Source of the DNA: Massilia sp. ST3
GTDB lineage: Bacteria > Pseudomonadota > Gammaproteobacteria > Burkholderiales > Burkholderiaceae_D
Length of the DNA: 43,284 nucleotides
Assembly: GCF_018119405.1 (NCBI RefSeq)
Contig: NZ_JAGPWC010000042.1
Location: forward strand, 1 to 43,284
Direction: 5' to 3'
The number at the start of each line of letters is the position of its first letter. The first letter of the stretch is position 1. This document shows positions 1 through 8,888 of this stretch, piece after piece. The notes under the pieces are model-generated. The model did no database searches and was not told the DNA's origin. It worked only from the letters and a program-made list of their open reading frames with translations. The position numbers and the translations under genes are program-made.

Positions 1-14
1 CACCCTACCGTAGC

Positions 15-2366
15 TCAGGTATTCAGCCACGGCATGAACTCGATCCCGTTCTGGATCGCACCAATCACCTGCACCTGGTTCTCGGCGCTTTCGCTGAAAT
101 GCGCCAGCACCTCCTCGCGCGGCACGTCGTGCACCTGCAGGGCCTGCATCCAGAATTCGTAACCGCCCGCCTCGGGTTCGCGGTGCAGCACATTGTTGTA
201 CAGCAGGTCGATGAAGGTATCGTCGCTGCTTGCGCTGCCATACAGGTCGGCAAACTCCTTGCTGGCCGCGAAGCCGCCGGCCACCTGCGCCAGGCTCACG
301 CCGCTGTCGAGCGCATTGATCCAGAAGCCCAGCCCCACCTTGTCCGGCGTGCGGTCGAAGGCCGCCTGGTACAGGCGGTAGGCCTGGCCCGCGTTGCCTT
401 CGATGTCGAGCGCCACCGACACGTCGCGGAAGGCGATGCGTTCGACATTGACCAGGGTGTCGGTGCCGCTGCCGCCCGAACGGTCCGCCACCGTCGCCCC
501 GGTGGCGCCGCGCGTGATCGCGAACGCGCTCTTGACGCCTTCGTAGCTGATGGTGTCGATGCCGCCGCGGCCGTCGATGGACTGGTTGCCCGCCACCGCC
601 TTGAACACGTTGCCGCCGTCGCTGCCGTAGGCCGAGGCCGCGCTGCCCGCGCCGCTGCCGCTCGAGACCGGTGCGCCCGAACCGGACGGCGCCGGCGCGG
701 GTGCTGGAGCAGGCTTAGGTGCCGGCGCCGGTGCCGGTACCGGTGCTGGTGCCGGTGCCGGCGCGCTCACGACGGGAATGCTCGGCTCGGGAACATGCGC
801 CACAGGCGCCTGCTCCGGCGACGTAACGACCACCGGCGACGTGGACACCTGCTCCACGCCGGCAGGCGTTGCGCCGATCGGGGCCGTACCGGCCAGTACG
901 CGCGCTTCGACCGTCGCCTGGCCGCCGGCCTGGATATCGGTCCAGGCGGCCGCGAAGCCGCCGCCGGCCAGCGCCGTCAGGGAGGCATTGGCCTGGTCGC
1001 CCTGGCGCAACTCGTTGATCGCGAATTCGCGCATGTCGGCAGCGCTGCCGTCGGCATTGAAGCGGCGCCCGAAGATGCCGGTGCCGTCGAAGTCGCCCGA
1101 TGCCGACTGCCAGGCCACGACGAAGCCGCCGTCGCTCAGCGCCGTGACCGAGGAATCGTCGTGTCCGAGTCCGCCGTCGACGTTGGCCTGCACCATGCTC
1201 CCAGCGAGGTTCCCGCCGGCGTCGATGCGCTGGAAGTACACGTCGCTGGAGCCGAAGCCGAAGGGCGAGTTGGCGTAGCTGTCCCAGGCGACCACGAAGC
1301 TGCCGTCCGCAAGCGCGGCGACGCTGGGGAGCGGCGCGCCGGTCATGCTGCTGGCCGCCAGGCCGTCGGCGTTGACGATCACCAGGGCGCCGCCCTCCAT
1401 GGCCGCGTACACGCTGCCGTCGCCGATCTCGCCCCAGGTCACCAGGTAGGCGCCCGCGTTGCCGTTGGCCGCCGCGATGCTCGGGCTGAAGGCGGTGCCC
1501 ATGCTGCCGTGGACCTGCTCGGCGCCGAGGACGCCCGCGGCGTCGGCCTGGCGCACGTGCACCTGGCCGCCTGCGCGCCAGGCGATGGCGAAGCCGCCGC
1601 CGGGCAGCGCGGTCACGTCCGGCATGGCGGTGTCGGCGGCCGGACCCAGGTCCACATACGCCTGCGGCGCGCCGTTGCCGGCGGCGTCCACCACGCGGTA
1701 CGCCACGCGCGTCTCGCCGCCGGATACGACCGTATAGGCGGTCACGAAGCGGCCGTCGCCCAGGGCCGCCACGGCGGGCTCGCCCTCGACGGCGTAGTCG
1801 GCGCCGCTGGTGAGCGCGAACGCGGGAGCGCGCGCATTGCCTGCCGCATCGCTGACCTGCGCCATCAGGACCTGGCTCGATGCCCCCGGCGCCTGCCAGA
1901 CGGTCACGAAGCCGCCGTCGCCCAGCGCGGCCATGCCCGGGTTCGCCAGGGCGGTCGCCGCGCCCAGCGCCAGGTCGCTGCCGAAGCCCGGCAGGTCGCG
2001 GGTCGCGCCCTGCTCGACCGTGTAGACCAGGGTTTCCTGGATGCCGCGGCCCGCCAGCGGATTGCCGTTGCCGTCGAGCTGGTAGCGGTCGTAGTAGTGC
2101 ATCGTCACCGTCGCCCACAGGCCCGCTTCCGGCAGCGCGCCGGCGTTGTTGACGATCAGGCGCGCCGAGGTGTCGGTGGCCGGATTGTAGGCCACCGAGA
2201 ACAGACCGGGGCTCGACTGGTCGTCGATGATCCAGCGCCCGCCGGTCAGGGGACCGGTGTCGATGGCGCGCAGGGTCGCGGCGACGTCGCCATTGCGCAG
2301 GGTCGTGAACAGCGTATCGCGGTCGTCGATGATGCCGACCGGGGCGTAATCGGTGTCGAGGCTCAT
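15..2366 (-). CDS. DUF4214 domain protein with internal repeats, probably secreted
   Basis: 783 residues from the ATG at 2366, which has an AGGA about ten bases upstream; a TTG start ten codons earlier is possible but less likely. The first ~520 residues carry at least six degenerate repeats built on a GGFVVAW-like core (for example DGGFVTVWQ, DGSFVVAWD, DGGFVVAWQ), each followed by a short strand with Asp/Gly. A Pro-Ala linker follows (about 540-575), then a Gly/Asp-rich segment with the feel of type I-secreted calcium-binding proteins (FKAVAGNQSIDGRGGIDTIS), and a C-terminal DUF4214 region (YRLYQAAFDRTPD, FWMQAL). No classical signal peptide is seen. DUF4214 proteins are often S-layer or exported surface proteins; export by a type I system is inference. 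No secretion genes sit beside it. The exact function is unknown. Confidence 0.85.
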   Translation of the reverse strand: MSLDTDYAPVGIIDDRDTLFTTLRNGDVAATLRAIDTGPLTGGRWIIDDQSSPGLFSVAYNPATDTSARLIVNNAGALPEAGLWATVTMHYYDRYQLDGNGNPLAGRGIQETLVYTVEQGATRDLPGFGSDLALGAATALANPGMAALGDGGFVTVWQAPGASSQVLMAQVSDAAGNARAPAFALTSGADYAVEGEPAVAALGDGRFVTAYTVVSGGETRVAYRVVDAAGNGAPQAYVDLGPAADTAMPDVTALPGGGFAIAWRAGGQVHVRQADAAGVLGAEQVHGSMGTAFSPSIAAANGNAGAYLVTWGEIGDGSVYAAMEGGALVIVNADGLAASSMTGAPLPSVAALADGSFVVAWDSYANSPFGFGSSDVYFQRIDAGGNLAGSMVQANVDGGLGHDDSSVTALSDGGFVVAWQSASGDFDGTGIFGRRFNADGSAADMREFAINELRQGDQANASLTALAGGGFAAAWTDIQAGGQATVEARVLAGTAPIGATPAGVEQVSTSPVVVTSPEQAPVAHVPEPSIPVVSAPAPAPAPVPAPAPAPKPAPAPAPAPSGSGAPVSSGSGAGSAASAYGSDGGNVFKAVAGNQSIDGRGGIDTISYEGVKSAFAITRGATGATVADRSGGSGTDTLVNVERIAFRDVSVALDIEGNAGQAYRLYQAAFDRTPDKVGLGFWINALDSGVSLAQVAGGFAASKEFADLYGSASSDDTFIDLLYNNVLHREPEAGGYEFWMQALQVHDVPREEVLAHFSESAENQVQVIGAIQNGIEFMPWLNT

Positions 2367-2565
2367 GGGGATGGGTTCCTGGAGTATGCCGGGCAAATGC
2401 GCGGAAGATCAGGAACAATGATGCCTCAGGCCAACTTTTATTGGAAGTGAGAAACGATATTCACCAGCTCAATATGACGCTAATCCAACAGAAGATGGCC
2501 ATATTTTCACCGAAGTTGTCGACCAGTTAGCAGCTCTTGCAGAACCGCCAAGCTTGCCTGCAAGC

Positions 2566-2955
2566 CTAGGGCGCGGCTCCGAAGGCGCTCACGCAGTAGT
2601 CGGTCATCGCCTTCTGGACCCCGGGGTCCTCGCCGATCGGGCCGGCAACCTGCAGGCGCAGGCCGGCATGCGCGGTGCGCAGGCCCTCGGCCAGCGCCGG
2701 CAGGTCGCGCAGCAGGTGGCCGCCCTGCCCCAGGAACACCGGCACCACGGTGACATCGAGGATGCCGCGCGCGGCCATGGCGGCCACGGCGTCCGGCAGG
2801 CTGGGCGTCATGAGTTCGAGGAAGGCCAGCGCCACCTCGGCGTCCGGCAGGCGCGCCTCGGCCTGGCCGCGCAGGCGCTCGAAGGGCACGGCCCAGCTGG
2901 CGGCGCGGGCGCCGTGGGCGAACAAGACCAGGCCGCGTTTTGCCGGGGTGCCCAT
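2566..2955 (-). CDS. cbiX: CbiX-type sirohydrochlorin chelatase-like protein
   Basis: 129 residues, the length of a short single-domain CbiX. CbiX proteins insert cobalt (or iron or nickel in relatives) into sirohydrochlorin in siroheme or cobalamin synthesis. The expected metal-binding histidines are visible: H14 in LFAHGAR and H80 in FLGQGGHLLRDLP. Its ATG shares one base with the lptG stop codon (TGATG), so it is probably translationally coupled to lptG as the last gene of lptF-lptG-cbiX. No cobalamin or siroheme genes are nearby, so which metal it handles cannot be read from context. Downstream, 2367-2565 holds no gene; a weak hairpin (GCTTG/CAAGC, near 2551-2565) lies just after the stop. 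Confidence 0.85.
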   Translation of the reverse strand: MGTPAKRGLVLFAHGARAASWAVPFERLRGQAEARLPDAEVALAFLELMTPSLPDAVAAMAARGILDVTVVPVFLGQGGHLLRDLPALAEGLRTAHAGLRLQVAGPIGEDPGVQKAMTDYCVSAFGAAP

Positions 2956-4139
2956 CAGTGCCGCTCCACCCAGTAGAGGGCGCCCAGGGCCAGCAACAGG
3001 AACAGCAGGCTCGGGGCGGCGGCCGTGACGAAGGCGGGCCAGGTGGTGAGCACGCCCAGGTGCGAGAACAGCGCGTTGATCAGGATGAAGCTCACGCCGA
3101 TCATGATGCCGATGAATATCTTCAGGCTGACGCCGCCGCTGCGCGTGTGCAGGTAGGCGAACGGCAGGGCCAGCGCCATCAGCACGAAGATCGAGAGCGG
3201 ATCGATCAGCTTCTTCCAGAAGGCCACCTTGAAGCGGTCGGTCTCCTGGCGGTTCTCGGCCAGGTGGCGGGTGTAGACGGCCAGCTCATTGGCCGACATG
3301 CGTTCCGGATCCGCGCTCGACACCGACAGGATCTTGGGCGTGATCTCGGATACCAGGTCGAGCGCATCCAGCTTGCGGGTGGCGACGGCGGCCGTCTCCT
3401 GGCCGTAGGTGGCGTTCAGGGTCTGGCCGTCGGGCACCGGGGCGTCCGGCGCCGGCAGTTCGCGGCTGTTGGAGAAGTCGGTCTGGGTCACGCCGGTCAG
3501 GCGCCAGGTGTTGTCGCCGCCGTAGGCGCCGCGCTGCGCGGTGATCACCGAGCGCATGCGCATGTTGCTGTCGAATTCATACAGGCGCACGTCTTCGAGC
3601 TGGCCGTTGGGGCGGATCTGGCGCACGTTGAAGAAGCGGGTGCCGACGATCTTCCCCTTGACACCGTCCTCGTGCACGCTGTCCTTGGTCCACACGCCCG
3701 AGCGGAACTCGCCCGAGATCGAGCCGCCCTTGGCCGACAGGCGCAGGCGCTCGGCCAGCGGCGCGGTGCGCGGGGTGATCAGTTCGCCGAACACGAAGGT
3801 GATCGCCACGAACACGATGCCGACCTTGAACAGCATCATGGCGGCCTGGGTGGTCGACATCGACGAGGCGCGCATGATGGTGAATTCCGAGCTCGATGCG
3901 AATTGCGCCATCGTGTAGATGGTGCCGATCAGCGCGGCCACCGGCATGGCTTCGTAGACGTGGCCCGGCACCAGCAGCAGCACGTACAGGAAGGCATGCT
4001 GGATGCCGTAGTCGTTCTTGCCGACCGAGGGCAGGATGCTGGTCAGGTCCATGAAGGCGATCAGGGCCAGCAGGCCGACCAGCACGAACACCACCGCCTG
4101 GGCGATGTTGACCGCGAAATAGCGCTGCAGGATCTTCAT
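2955..4139 (-). CDS. lptG: LPS export ABC transporter permease LptG
   Basis: 394 residues from the ATG at 4139 (MKILQRYF). LptG is one of the two inner-membrane permeases of the LptB2FG transporter that extracts lipopolysaccharide and passes it to LptC and the periplasmic bridge. The family layout is present: three N-terminal membrane segments (about 12-30, 55-80, 100-118), a periplasmic beta-rich domain (about 125-290), and three C-terminal segments (SIFVLMALALPFAYL, IFIGIMIGVSFILINALF, SLLFLLLALGALYWV). The start overlaps the end of lptF by four bases (ATGA), so the two are co-translated. A longer reading frame upstream exists but only runs through lptF out of frame. Confidence 0.96.
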   Translation of the reverse strand: MKILQRYFAVNIAQAVVFVLVGLLALIAFMDLTSILPSVGKNDYGIQHAFLYVLLLVPGHVYEAMPVAALIGTIYTMAQFASSSEFTIMRASSMSTTQAAMMLFKVGIVFVAITFVFGELITPRTAPLAERLRLSAKGGSISGEFRSGVWTKDSVHEDGVKGKIVGTRFFNVRQIRPNGQLEDVRLYEFDSNMRMRSVITAQRGAYGGDNTWRLTGVTQTDFSNSRELPAPDAPVPDGQTLNATYGQETAAVATRKLDALDLVSEITPKILSVSSADPERMSANELAVYTRHLAENRQETDRFKVAFWKKLIDPLSIFVLMALALPFAYLHTRSGGVSLKIFIGIMIGVSFILINALFSHLGVLTTWPAFVTAAAPSLLFLLLALGALYWVERH

Positions 4140-5290
4140 TCCGCCTCCGCTTTGTGGATGGCCGGAAGCGCGCCCTTGAAGTGGCGGCGCCGCTTCCAGG
4201 CGTTGATCAGGACCAGCGGGTGGTAGCGGTGGTTCACGTTCAGGCGCCAGGCGAACAGCGCCAGCACCGCCAGCGCGGCCGCCAGGTGCAGCGGCCACCA
4301 GGCCATGGCGAAGTCCATGCGTCCCTTCTTGACCGAGGCTTCGATCAGCTTGACCAGGTTGTTATAGGTGAAGAAGATCAGCAGGGCCAGGATCATGTTG
4401 GCCGAGCTGCCCGCGCGCGGGTTGACGAAGCCGAGCGGGATCGCCAGCAGCATCAGGATCAGGCAGACGATGGGCTGCGAGACGCGTCCCAGCAGCTCGG
4501 ACAGGGTGAACTGGTTGGGCGCCGCCAGCAGCTGCGGCGTGGTCATGGCGCTGGTCGGGACATCGGTGCCCAGCACCGGCACCTGGGTCGCCACGCGCAT
4601 GCTGTAGCGCTCGAACTCCATCGACTGGAAATCGGCCTGGCCCGGCACGCCCTGGTAGCGGCGGCCGTTGCTCAGCACCAGGTACTGGCCGCCCCTGCCG
4701 TCCGATTCGATCACGCCTTCCTTGGCCACCACGATGGCGTGGCCGTTGCCGTCCACGCTGTTGACGAACACGTTCTGCACCACGGTCGCGCCTTCGGTGC
4801 TGCGCTCGACGAAGAACACGCGGTCGGCGGAGCTCGATTCGCGGAACTGGCCGGGGGCCACGCGCTTGAGGTCTTCGCGCTTCTGGAAGCGCTCGACGAA
4901 CTCGGTGCTTTTCAGCTTGGCCCACGGGGTCACCACCAGCGACAGGGTCCCCACCAGCAGCACCATCGGCAGGCCGAAGGTGAGCACCGGGCGGATCCAG
5001 CGCGCCAGCGACATGCCGGAGGCGAACCACACCACCATCTCGGAATCGCGGTAGCTGCGCGTGACCGCGGCCAGTACCGAAATAAAGGTGGTGAGGATCA
5101 GGATGGTTGGCAGATAATTCAGCACCGCGAACCCGATCAGCGCGAGCACGTCGCTCGACGCGACCTTGCCTCCGGCGGCCTTGCCGAGCACGGAGATCAG
5201 GGTCCAGGTGACGAGTACGGTGAAGAGCACCGTGAAGGTGGCGCCGGCCGAAGAGGCCATTTCACGTTGCAGAGCGCGTCGGAAGATCAT
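4136..5290 (-). CDS. lptF: LPS export ABC transporter permease LptF
   Basis: 384 residues; partner permease of LptG in the inner-membrane LPS exporter. It begins [12 protein letters not shown], the typical LptF start, with membrane segments at about 17-36, 48-75 and 100-122, a periplasmic domain in the middle, and three C-terminal segments ([49 protein letters not shown]). It is the first gene of the lptF-lptG-cbiX unit and is divergent from pepA across a short gap, the same neighbourhood as in Escherichia coli. The ATPase gene lptB is not in the window; in most proteobacteria it lies elsewhere with lptA and lptC. Confidence 0.96.
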   Translation of the reverse strand: MIFRRALQREMASSAGATFTVLFTVLVTWTLISVLGKAAGGKVASSDVLALIGFAVLNYLPTILILTTFISVLAAVTRSYRDSEMVVWFASGMSLARWIRPVLTFGLPMVLLVGTLSLVVTPWAKLKSTEFVERFQKREDLKRVAPGQFRESSSADRVFFVERSTEGATVVQNVFVNSVDGNGHAIVVAKEGVIESDGRGGQYLVLSNGRRYQGVPGQADFQSMEFERYSMRVATQVPVLGTDVPTSAMTTPQLLAAPNQFTLSELLGRVSQPIVCLILMLLAIPLGFVNPRAGSSANMILALLIFFTYNNLVKLIEASVKKGRMDFAMAWWPLHLAAALAVLALFAWRLNVNHRYHPLVLINAWKRRRHFKGALPAIHKAEAE

Positions 5291-5298
5291 TCAATAGT

Positions 5299-5304
5299 TA
5301 TAAT
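5299..5304 (+). promoter_or_regulatory. Candidate -10 box for pepA
   Basis: A perfect TATAAT lies in the lptF-pepA divergent gap, about 75 bases before the pepA ATG. The -35 position (about 5276-5281) does not resemble TTGACA, so this is a weak call. The opposite strand has a TATAAC-like box in the same place that could serve lptF. Confidence 0.35.
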
Positions 5305-5379
5305 TGCAGGTTAAGCACGGCTATAAGCTTGGCGGAATCGGTATCCGGCCGCGCGCCGCGAAAATACATGGAGAATCAA

Positions 5380-6873
5380 ATGGACTTTAGCATAAAAGCA
5401 TTCGACACCAAGAACACCCTGGCCGCCGCGAAAACCGGCTGCGTGGCAGTGGCGGTGTTCGAGAACAAGAAGCTGTCGGCGGCCGCGCAAGCCCTCGACG
5501 TCAACGGTGAGATCAGCGCCGCGCTCAAGTCCGGCGACATCAGCGGCAAGGCCGGCACCACCCTGCTGCTGCGCGGCGTGGCCGGCGTGAGCGCCGCGCG
5601 CGTGCTGCTGGTGGGCATGGGCTCGAACGACGCCGTCACCGAGAAAAACTTCAGCAGCGCCGTGAGCGCCGCGCTCAAGGTGTTCGGCACCCTGGGCGCC
5701 CAGGATGCCATTATCGCATTCCCGATGGCGGATGTGAAAGACCGCGACATCAATTGGGCGCTGCGCGCACTCGTGATCGGCGCCAACGAGGCCGAATTCC
5801 GCACCGATGCGCAGAAGAGCAAGAAGGACCCGGTCCCGGCGGGCGTGCGCAAGATCACCATCGCCGCCAGCGAAGCCAGCCAGCTCAAGGGCGCCCTGGC
5901 GCAGGCCACCGCAATCGCCAACGGCATGAACCTGACCAAGGTACTGGGCAACCTGTCGCCGAACGTCTGCACCCCGAGCTACCTGGCCGACACCGCGCGC
6001 GACCTGGCCGGCGAGTTCGGCTTCCAGGTCGAAGTGCTGGAGCGCAAGCAGCTCGAAGCCCTGAAGATGGGCAGCTTCCTGTCGGTGGCCAAGGGCAGCG
6101 ACGAAGCGCCGAAATTCATCGTCCTCAAGCACATGGGCGGCAAGAAGAACGATGCGCCGGTGGTCCTGGTCGGCAAGGGCATCACCTTCGACACCGGCGG
6201 CATCTCGCTCAAGCCGGGCCCGAACATGGACGAGATGAAGTACGACATGTGCGGCGCCGGCTCGGTGCTGGGCACCTTCCGCGCCATCGGCGAGATGGGG
6301 CTGAAGCTGAACGTGATCGGCATCGTGGCGGCCTGCGAGAACATGCCGTCCGGCCGCGCCACCAAGCCGGGCGACATCGTGACCTCGATGAGCGGCACCA
6401 CCATCGAGATCCTGAACACCGACGCCGAAGGCCGCCTGATCCTGTGCGACGCCCTGACCTACGCCGAGCGCTTCAAGCCGGCCGCCGTGGTCGACATCGC
6501 GACCCTGACCGGCGCCTGCATCGTGGCCCTGGGCCACCATACCAGCGGCCTGTTCACCCGCCACGACGACGCGCACGACGCGCTGGCCGAGGAACTGCTG
6601 GACGCCGGCAAGCAGGCGGGCGACGTGGCATGGCGCTTCCCGCTGGGCGACATCTACAACGAGCAGCTGAAGTCGAACTTCGCCGACCTGGCCAACATCG
6701 GCACCCCGGGTGCGGCCTCGATCACCGCGGCCTGCTTCCTGGAAAACTTCACCCGCAAGTACACCTGGGCCCACCTGGACATCGCCGGCACCGCCTGGAA
6801 GTCGGGCGCGGCCAAGGGCGCGACCGGCCGTCCGGTGCCGCTGCTGACCACGTTCCTGATGAATCGCGTGTGA
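5380..6873 (+). CDS. pepA: Leucyl aminopeptidase (M17 family)
   Basis: 497 residues from the ATG at 5380 (MDFSIKAF), close to the E. coli PepA length of 503; GGAGA lies five bases upstream. An in-frame ATG at 5368 and a TTG at 5329 are alternatives. PepA is a hexameric cytosolic two-metal aminopeptidase that removes N-terminal residues from peptides. The catalytic domain is intact: [17 protein letters not shown] (metal-binding Lys and Asp), [13 protein letters not shown], and the M17 signature [14 protein letters not shown]. Some PepA proteins also bind DNA; nothing here shows whether this one does. In E. coli the next gene is holC; here pepA is followed by a terminator and a repeat element instead. 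Confidence 0.97.
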   Translation: MDFSIKAFDTKNTLAAAKTGCVAVAVFENKKLSAAAQALDVNGEISAALKSGDISGKAGTTLLLRGVAGVSAARVLLVGMGSNDAVTEKNFSSAVSAALKVFGTLGAQDAIIAFPMADVKDRDINWALRALVIGANEAEFRTDAQKSKKDPVPAGVRKITIAASEASQLKGALAQATAIANGMNLTKVLGNLSPNVCTPSYLADTARDLAGEFGFQVEVLERKQLEALKMGSFLSVAKGSDEAPKFIVLKHMGGKKNDAPVVLVGKGITFDTGGISLKPGPNMDEMKYDMCGAGSVLGTFRAIGEMGLKLNVIGIVAACENMPSGRATKPGDIVTSMSGTTIEILNTDAEGRLILCDALTYAERFKPAAVVDIATLTGACIVALGHHTSGLFTRHDDAHDALAEELLDAGKQAGDVAWRFPLGDIYNEQLKSNFADLANIGTPGAASITAACFLENFTRKYTWAHLDIAGTAWKSGAAKGATGRPVPLLTTFLMNRV

Positions 6874-6915
6874 AAGATTCTTTCACCTGCGGCATCGGGG
6901 TGAAATAATATTTCA
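6870..6915. repeat. Two short perfect palindromes behind pepA
   Basis: A 17-base palindrome GTGAAAGATTCTTTCAC (6870-6886, overlapping the pepA stop codon) and a 15-base palindrome TGAAATAATATTTCA (6901-6915) share TGAAA/TTTCA arms; their centres are 30 bases apart. A further GTGAAA half-site follows at about 6919. They precede the terminator and could be small hairpins or paired protein sites. Confidence 0.6.
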
Positions 6916-6922
6916 GTTGTGA

Positions 6923-6953
6923 AAACAGCCCCGCTTGCGGGGCTGTTTCTTTT
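6923..6953 (+). terminator. Rho-independent terminator of pepA
   Basis: An 11-bp perfect stem (AAACAGCCCCG / CGGGGCTGTTT) with a CTTG loop is followed by CTTTTT, 50 bases after the pepA stop codon. Confidence 0.93.
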
Positions 6954-6974
6954 TGGGCCGGGAGGTTTGCGTGC

Positions 6975-7090
6975 GAACTTGGATCCCGGCCTTCGCCGGG
7001 ATGACGGTCTTGAGGCTAGCGTGCATATTGACGCCGGCTCAGACCCGCGGCTCCAGTACGTCGTTCCGGCGAAGGCCGGAACCCAGGTTT
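6975..7090. repeat. REP-like inverted pair, copy A
   Basis: Two units face each other: 6975-7008 (AACTTGGATCCCGGCC.. through a GGCCTTCGCCGGGAT hairpin to ATGACGGT) and the inverse at 7058-7090 (ACGTCGTTCCGGCGAAGG .. AACCCAGGTTT). Each is a GC hairpin around TTCG/CGAA flanked by AACTTGG and GACGGT. Five more pairs of this family occur in the window. Confidence 0.88.
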
Positions 7091-7117
7091 CTCAGCGCAG
7101 CCGAGACGCTTCACTCA

Positions 7118-7567
7118 TCAGAAAATCCGCGCCTCCACCGCCCGCTCCCCCGCCTCCGCCGCATCCGGCGCCGCCGGCTGCATCAGCACCGTCAGCACCT
7201 GCGGATACGCATACCCCGCCCCCGAATGCCGGTCGACGAAATAGCCCAGTCCCGCGCTGATCACGACATTGCCCATCAGGCTGGCCGTATCCGCCCGCGG
7301 CTGCACGACCTCGGCCGCGCTGCCCTTGCCCTCCTTCTTGCAGGTGATGTGCAAGGGCTGGGCGCTGCGGGTGATGGTGACCCGCCCCGGCGCGACCACA
7401 TACCAGCGGCCCATGTCATTGCTCAGCAGGCAGCCGACGCCGGCGACTTCGCGGTGGTCGAGGATGGTGTGCAGCTCGAGCTGCTGGTAGGGAGAGGCGG
7501 ACAGGGTCGCGCATCCGCCCAGCAGGGCGAAGGCGGCGACGGCGGTCAGGCGGAAATGGTAGAACAT
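7118..7567 (-). CDS. Small putative lipoprotein, function unknown
   Basis: 149 residues from the ATG at 7567, which has GAGG eight bases upstream. A lipoprotein signal is clear: a short basic start, a hydrophobic run (LTAVAAFALLGG) and the lipobox LLGGC at about 16-20, so the mature protein starts at Cys20 and is membrane anchored. The remainder has two further cysteines (GVGCLL and ITCKKEG) that could pair, and a hydrophobic GNVVISAGLGYFVDRHSG segment like glycine-zipper or outer-membrane associated small lipoproteins. I do not recognise a named family. It stands alone, convergent with pepA. Confidence 0.78.
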   Translation of the reverse strand: MFYHFRLTAVAAFALLGGCATLSASPYQQLELHTILDHREVAGVGCLLSNDMGRWYVVAPGRVTITRSAQPLHITCKKEGKGSAAEVVQPRADTASLMGNVVISAGLGYFVDRHSGAGYAYPQVLTVLMQPAAPDAAEAGERAVEARIF

Positions 7568-7645
7568 GGAATGCACCTCGTTGGCCTCATTCTCCTTTAA
7601 CGGCAGAACAGAGCCCAAACTGTAGGCGCACGGAAGGACGGCCGG

Positions 7646-7834
7646 TCAGGCGACCGGCGCAAAGCGCGGCACAGCCGCGCCGTCGACCTCGACGGTCTCG
7701 AAGAAGGCCGCCGTGGGACGCACCCACACCTTCCCGTCCTGGCCGCGATAGACCATGACGGGCGTGTGGTCCGCTTCCAGCACGGCTTCAGCGACCAGCT
7801 CGTAGATGCCGCCCTTGTAGTGGCGGTAGCGCAT
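7646..7834 (-). CDS. DUF1653 protein
   Basis: 62 residues. The opening MRYRHYKGGIYELVAEAVLEADHTP.. and the ..YRGQDGKVWVRPTAAFFETVEVDG.. pattern match DUF1653, a family of short bacterial proteins of unknown role, usually 60-80 residues. Its ATG shares a base with the preceding gene's stop (TGATG), so the two are coupled. No catalytic residues can be assigned. Confidence 0.85.
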   Translation of the reverse strand: MRYRHYKGGIYELVAEAVLEADHTPVMVYRGQDGKVWVRPTAAFFETVEVDGAAVPRFAPVA

Positions 7835-8184
7835 CAGGCCTTTTCAGCCAGCGCCTTCTGCTTCTTCTTGAGGCCCTGGATGACCTTCAGCACGCCTTCC
7901 ATGCCGGCGGCCTCGTCGAGCTCGCTGAACGCATCCAGCACCTCGTTCAGCACGCGGTTGCGCACCGATGCTTCGTCCGGCGCGATCGCGATCGGCTTCG
8001 ATTCCGGTTCCTTCGCGAACTTCGCCGGCGCCTCGGCGGCGGCCTTGGCGCCGTGCGCCAGTGCGGCCTGCCAGATTACCCAGCGGCGTTGGGTTTCATA
8101 AACGAGGTATTCCTCGGGCTTGTCTTCCCGGCGGCGAACGATATGGCCTTCGCGCTGGGCCCATGCTTCGAAAGCATTGCGCAT
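7834..8184 (-). CDS. Hypothetical protein coupled to the DUF1653 gene
   Basis: 116 residues from the ATG at 8184 (MRNAFEAWAQREGH), chosen because AAAAGGA lies seven bases upstream; an upstream ATG at 8253 has no ribosome site. The N-terminal ~45 residues (EAWAQREGHIVRRREDKPEEYLVYETQRRWVIWQAAL) look like a small DNA- or phage-associated fold, but I cannot name the family. A low-complexity Ala/Lys/Glu/Pro linker follows, then a helical C-terminal part (VLNEVLDAFSELDEAAGMEGVLKVIQGLKKKQKALAEKA) with heptad-like spacing. Coupling to DUF1653 suggests a shared role. Confidence 0.75.
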   Translation of the reverse strand: MRNAFEAWAQREGHIVRRREDKPEEYLVYETQRRWVIWQAALAHGAKAAAEAPAKFAKEPESKPIAIAPDEASVRNRVLNEVLDAFSELDEAAGMEGVLKVIQGLKKKQKALAEKA

Positions 8185-8888
8185 TTCAGTCCTTTTCAAA
8201 TCTGCGTTCGGGTTGTCCACTATCGAAATATCTTCCAAATAGCACCACTGCACTCACAGCACAGCCGCTGCCTGCGTTGGCCGGCAGCCGAACACGCTTC
8301 CAACAATCTACAAATCATACAACTTAAGTTGCCCTGTCGCAACTTATCTGTTCCCGCCATGCAACATCGTTAAATGCTACATCGCGGCGTTTATTGTTTG
8401 ACGAACGTCTTTATATCGCGATCCGACAGAAGAAGCAATTAATTTTATTATTCTATTAAGTTATTGCGATTTCGTCTGTTGTATTTTGCATAATATTACT
8501 GCAAATCTACTCACATTACACGCGCTGCATAAATATCTCTTGCACGCAGCCCTCTAGTATAACGCCCGAGCAAGAATCCAGCGCGCGGGATTTCCGTTTG
8601 CATCCTTCCTGCCAAATCGGCAAGATGACTTTCGGTAAAACATGTGAAGGCACATAAAGCATATTGCGTGCCTTCGAGCACCCTGCGTGCTAAAACAAAG
8701 GCTTAGCTACATTCCTTCGTGCCGGCCTATGCGGCTTGTAAGAGAATTCGACATCCTCGCCGGCAACCTGGGCGGCCGCCTGGTCCCACCCACCGCGGCC
8801 GGCAGGTATACTGCCGGCTTCAAAGGCGTGCGGGCCACCCGGCCGCCGCCTGCCGTCCCTTGTTCACCTCATCCTCGAACCCTCATCA
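8185..8888. other. Gene-free AT-rich gap between divergent genes
   Basis: 704 bases without a credible gene; 8320-8560 is far more AT-rich than the surroundings. It holds a perfect 12-base palindrome CAACTTAAGTTG (8320-8331), closely followed by a partial copy GCAACTTA, and the promoters of the divergent genes on either side. An open frame from about 8687 has no ribosome site and atypical composition. I see no structured RNA that I can name. Confidence 0.6.
8799..8817 (+). promoter_or_regulatory. Palindrome over a -10 box upstream of xthA
   Basis: CCGGCAG-GTATA-CTGCCGG is a 19-base inverted repeat with perfect 7-base arms. It contains TATACT (8807-8812), a good -10 box in the right orientation for xthA, 76 bases before the ATG. 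A repressor bound here would block the promoter. The -35 region is poor. Confidence 0.5.

Noticed and set aside
99..2450. Plus-strand open frame opposite the DUF4214 gene (783 codons)
   Set aside because: Low-complexity Arg/Ala/His composition and no ribosome site; a shadow of a high-GC gene.
7568..7645. Short upstream open frame (ATG after AAAGGAGA) overlapping the lipoprotein start
   Set aside because: The purine run is only one to two bases from that ATG, too close for normal initiation.
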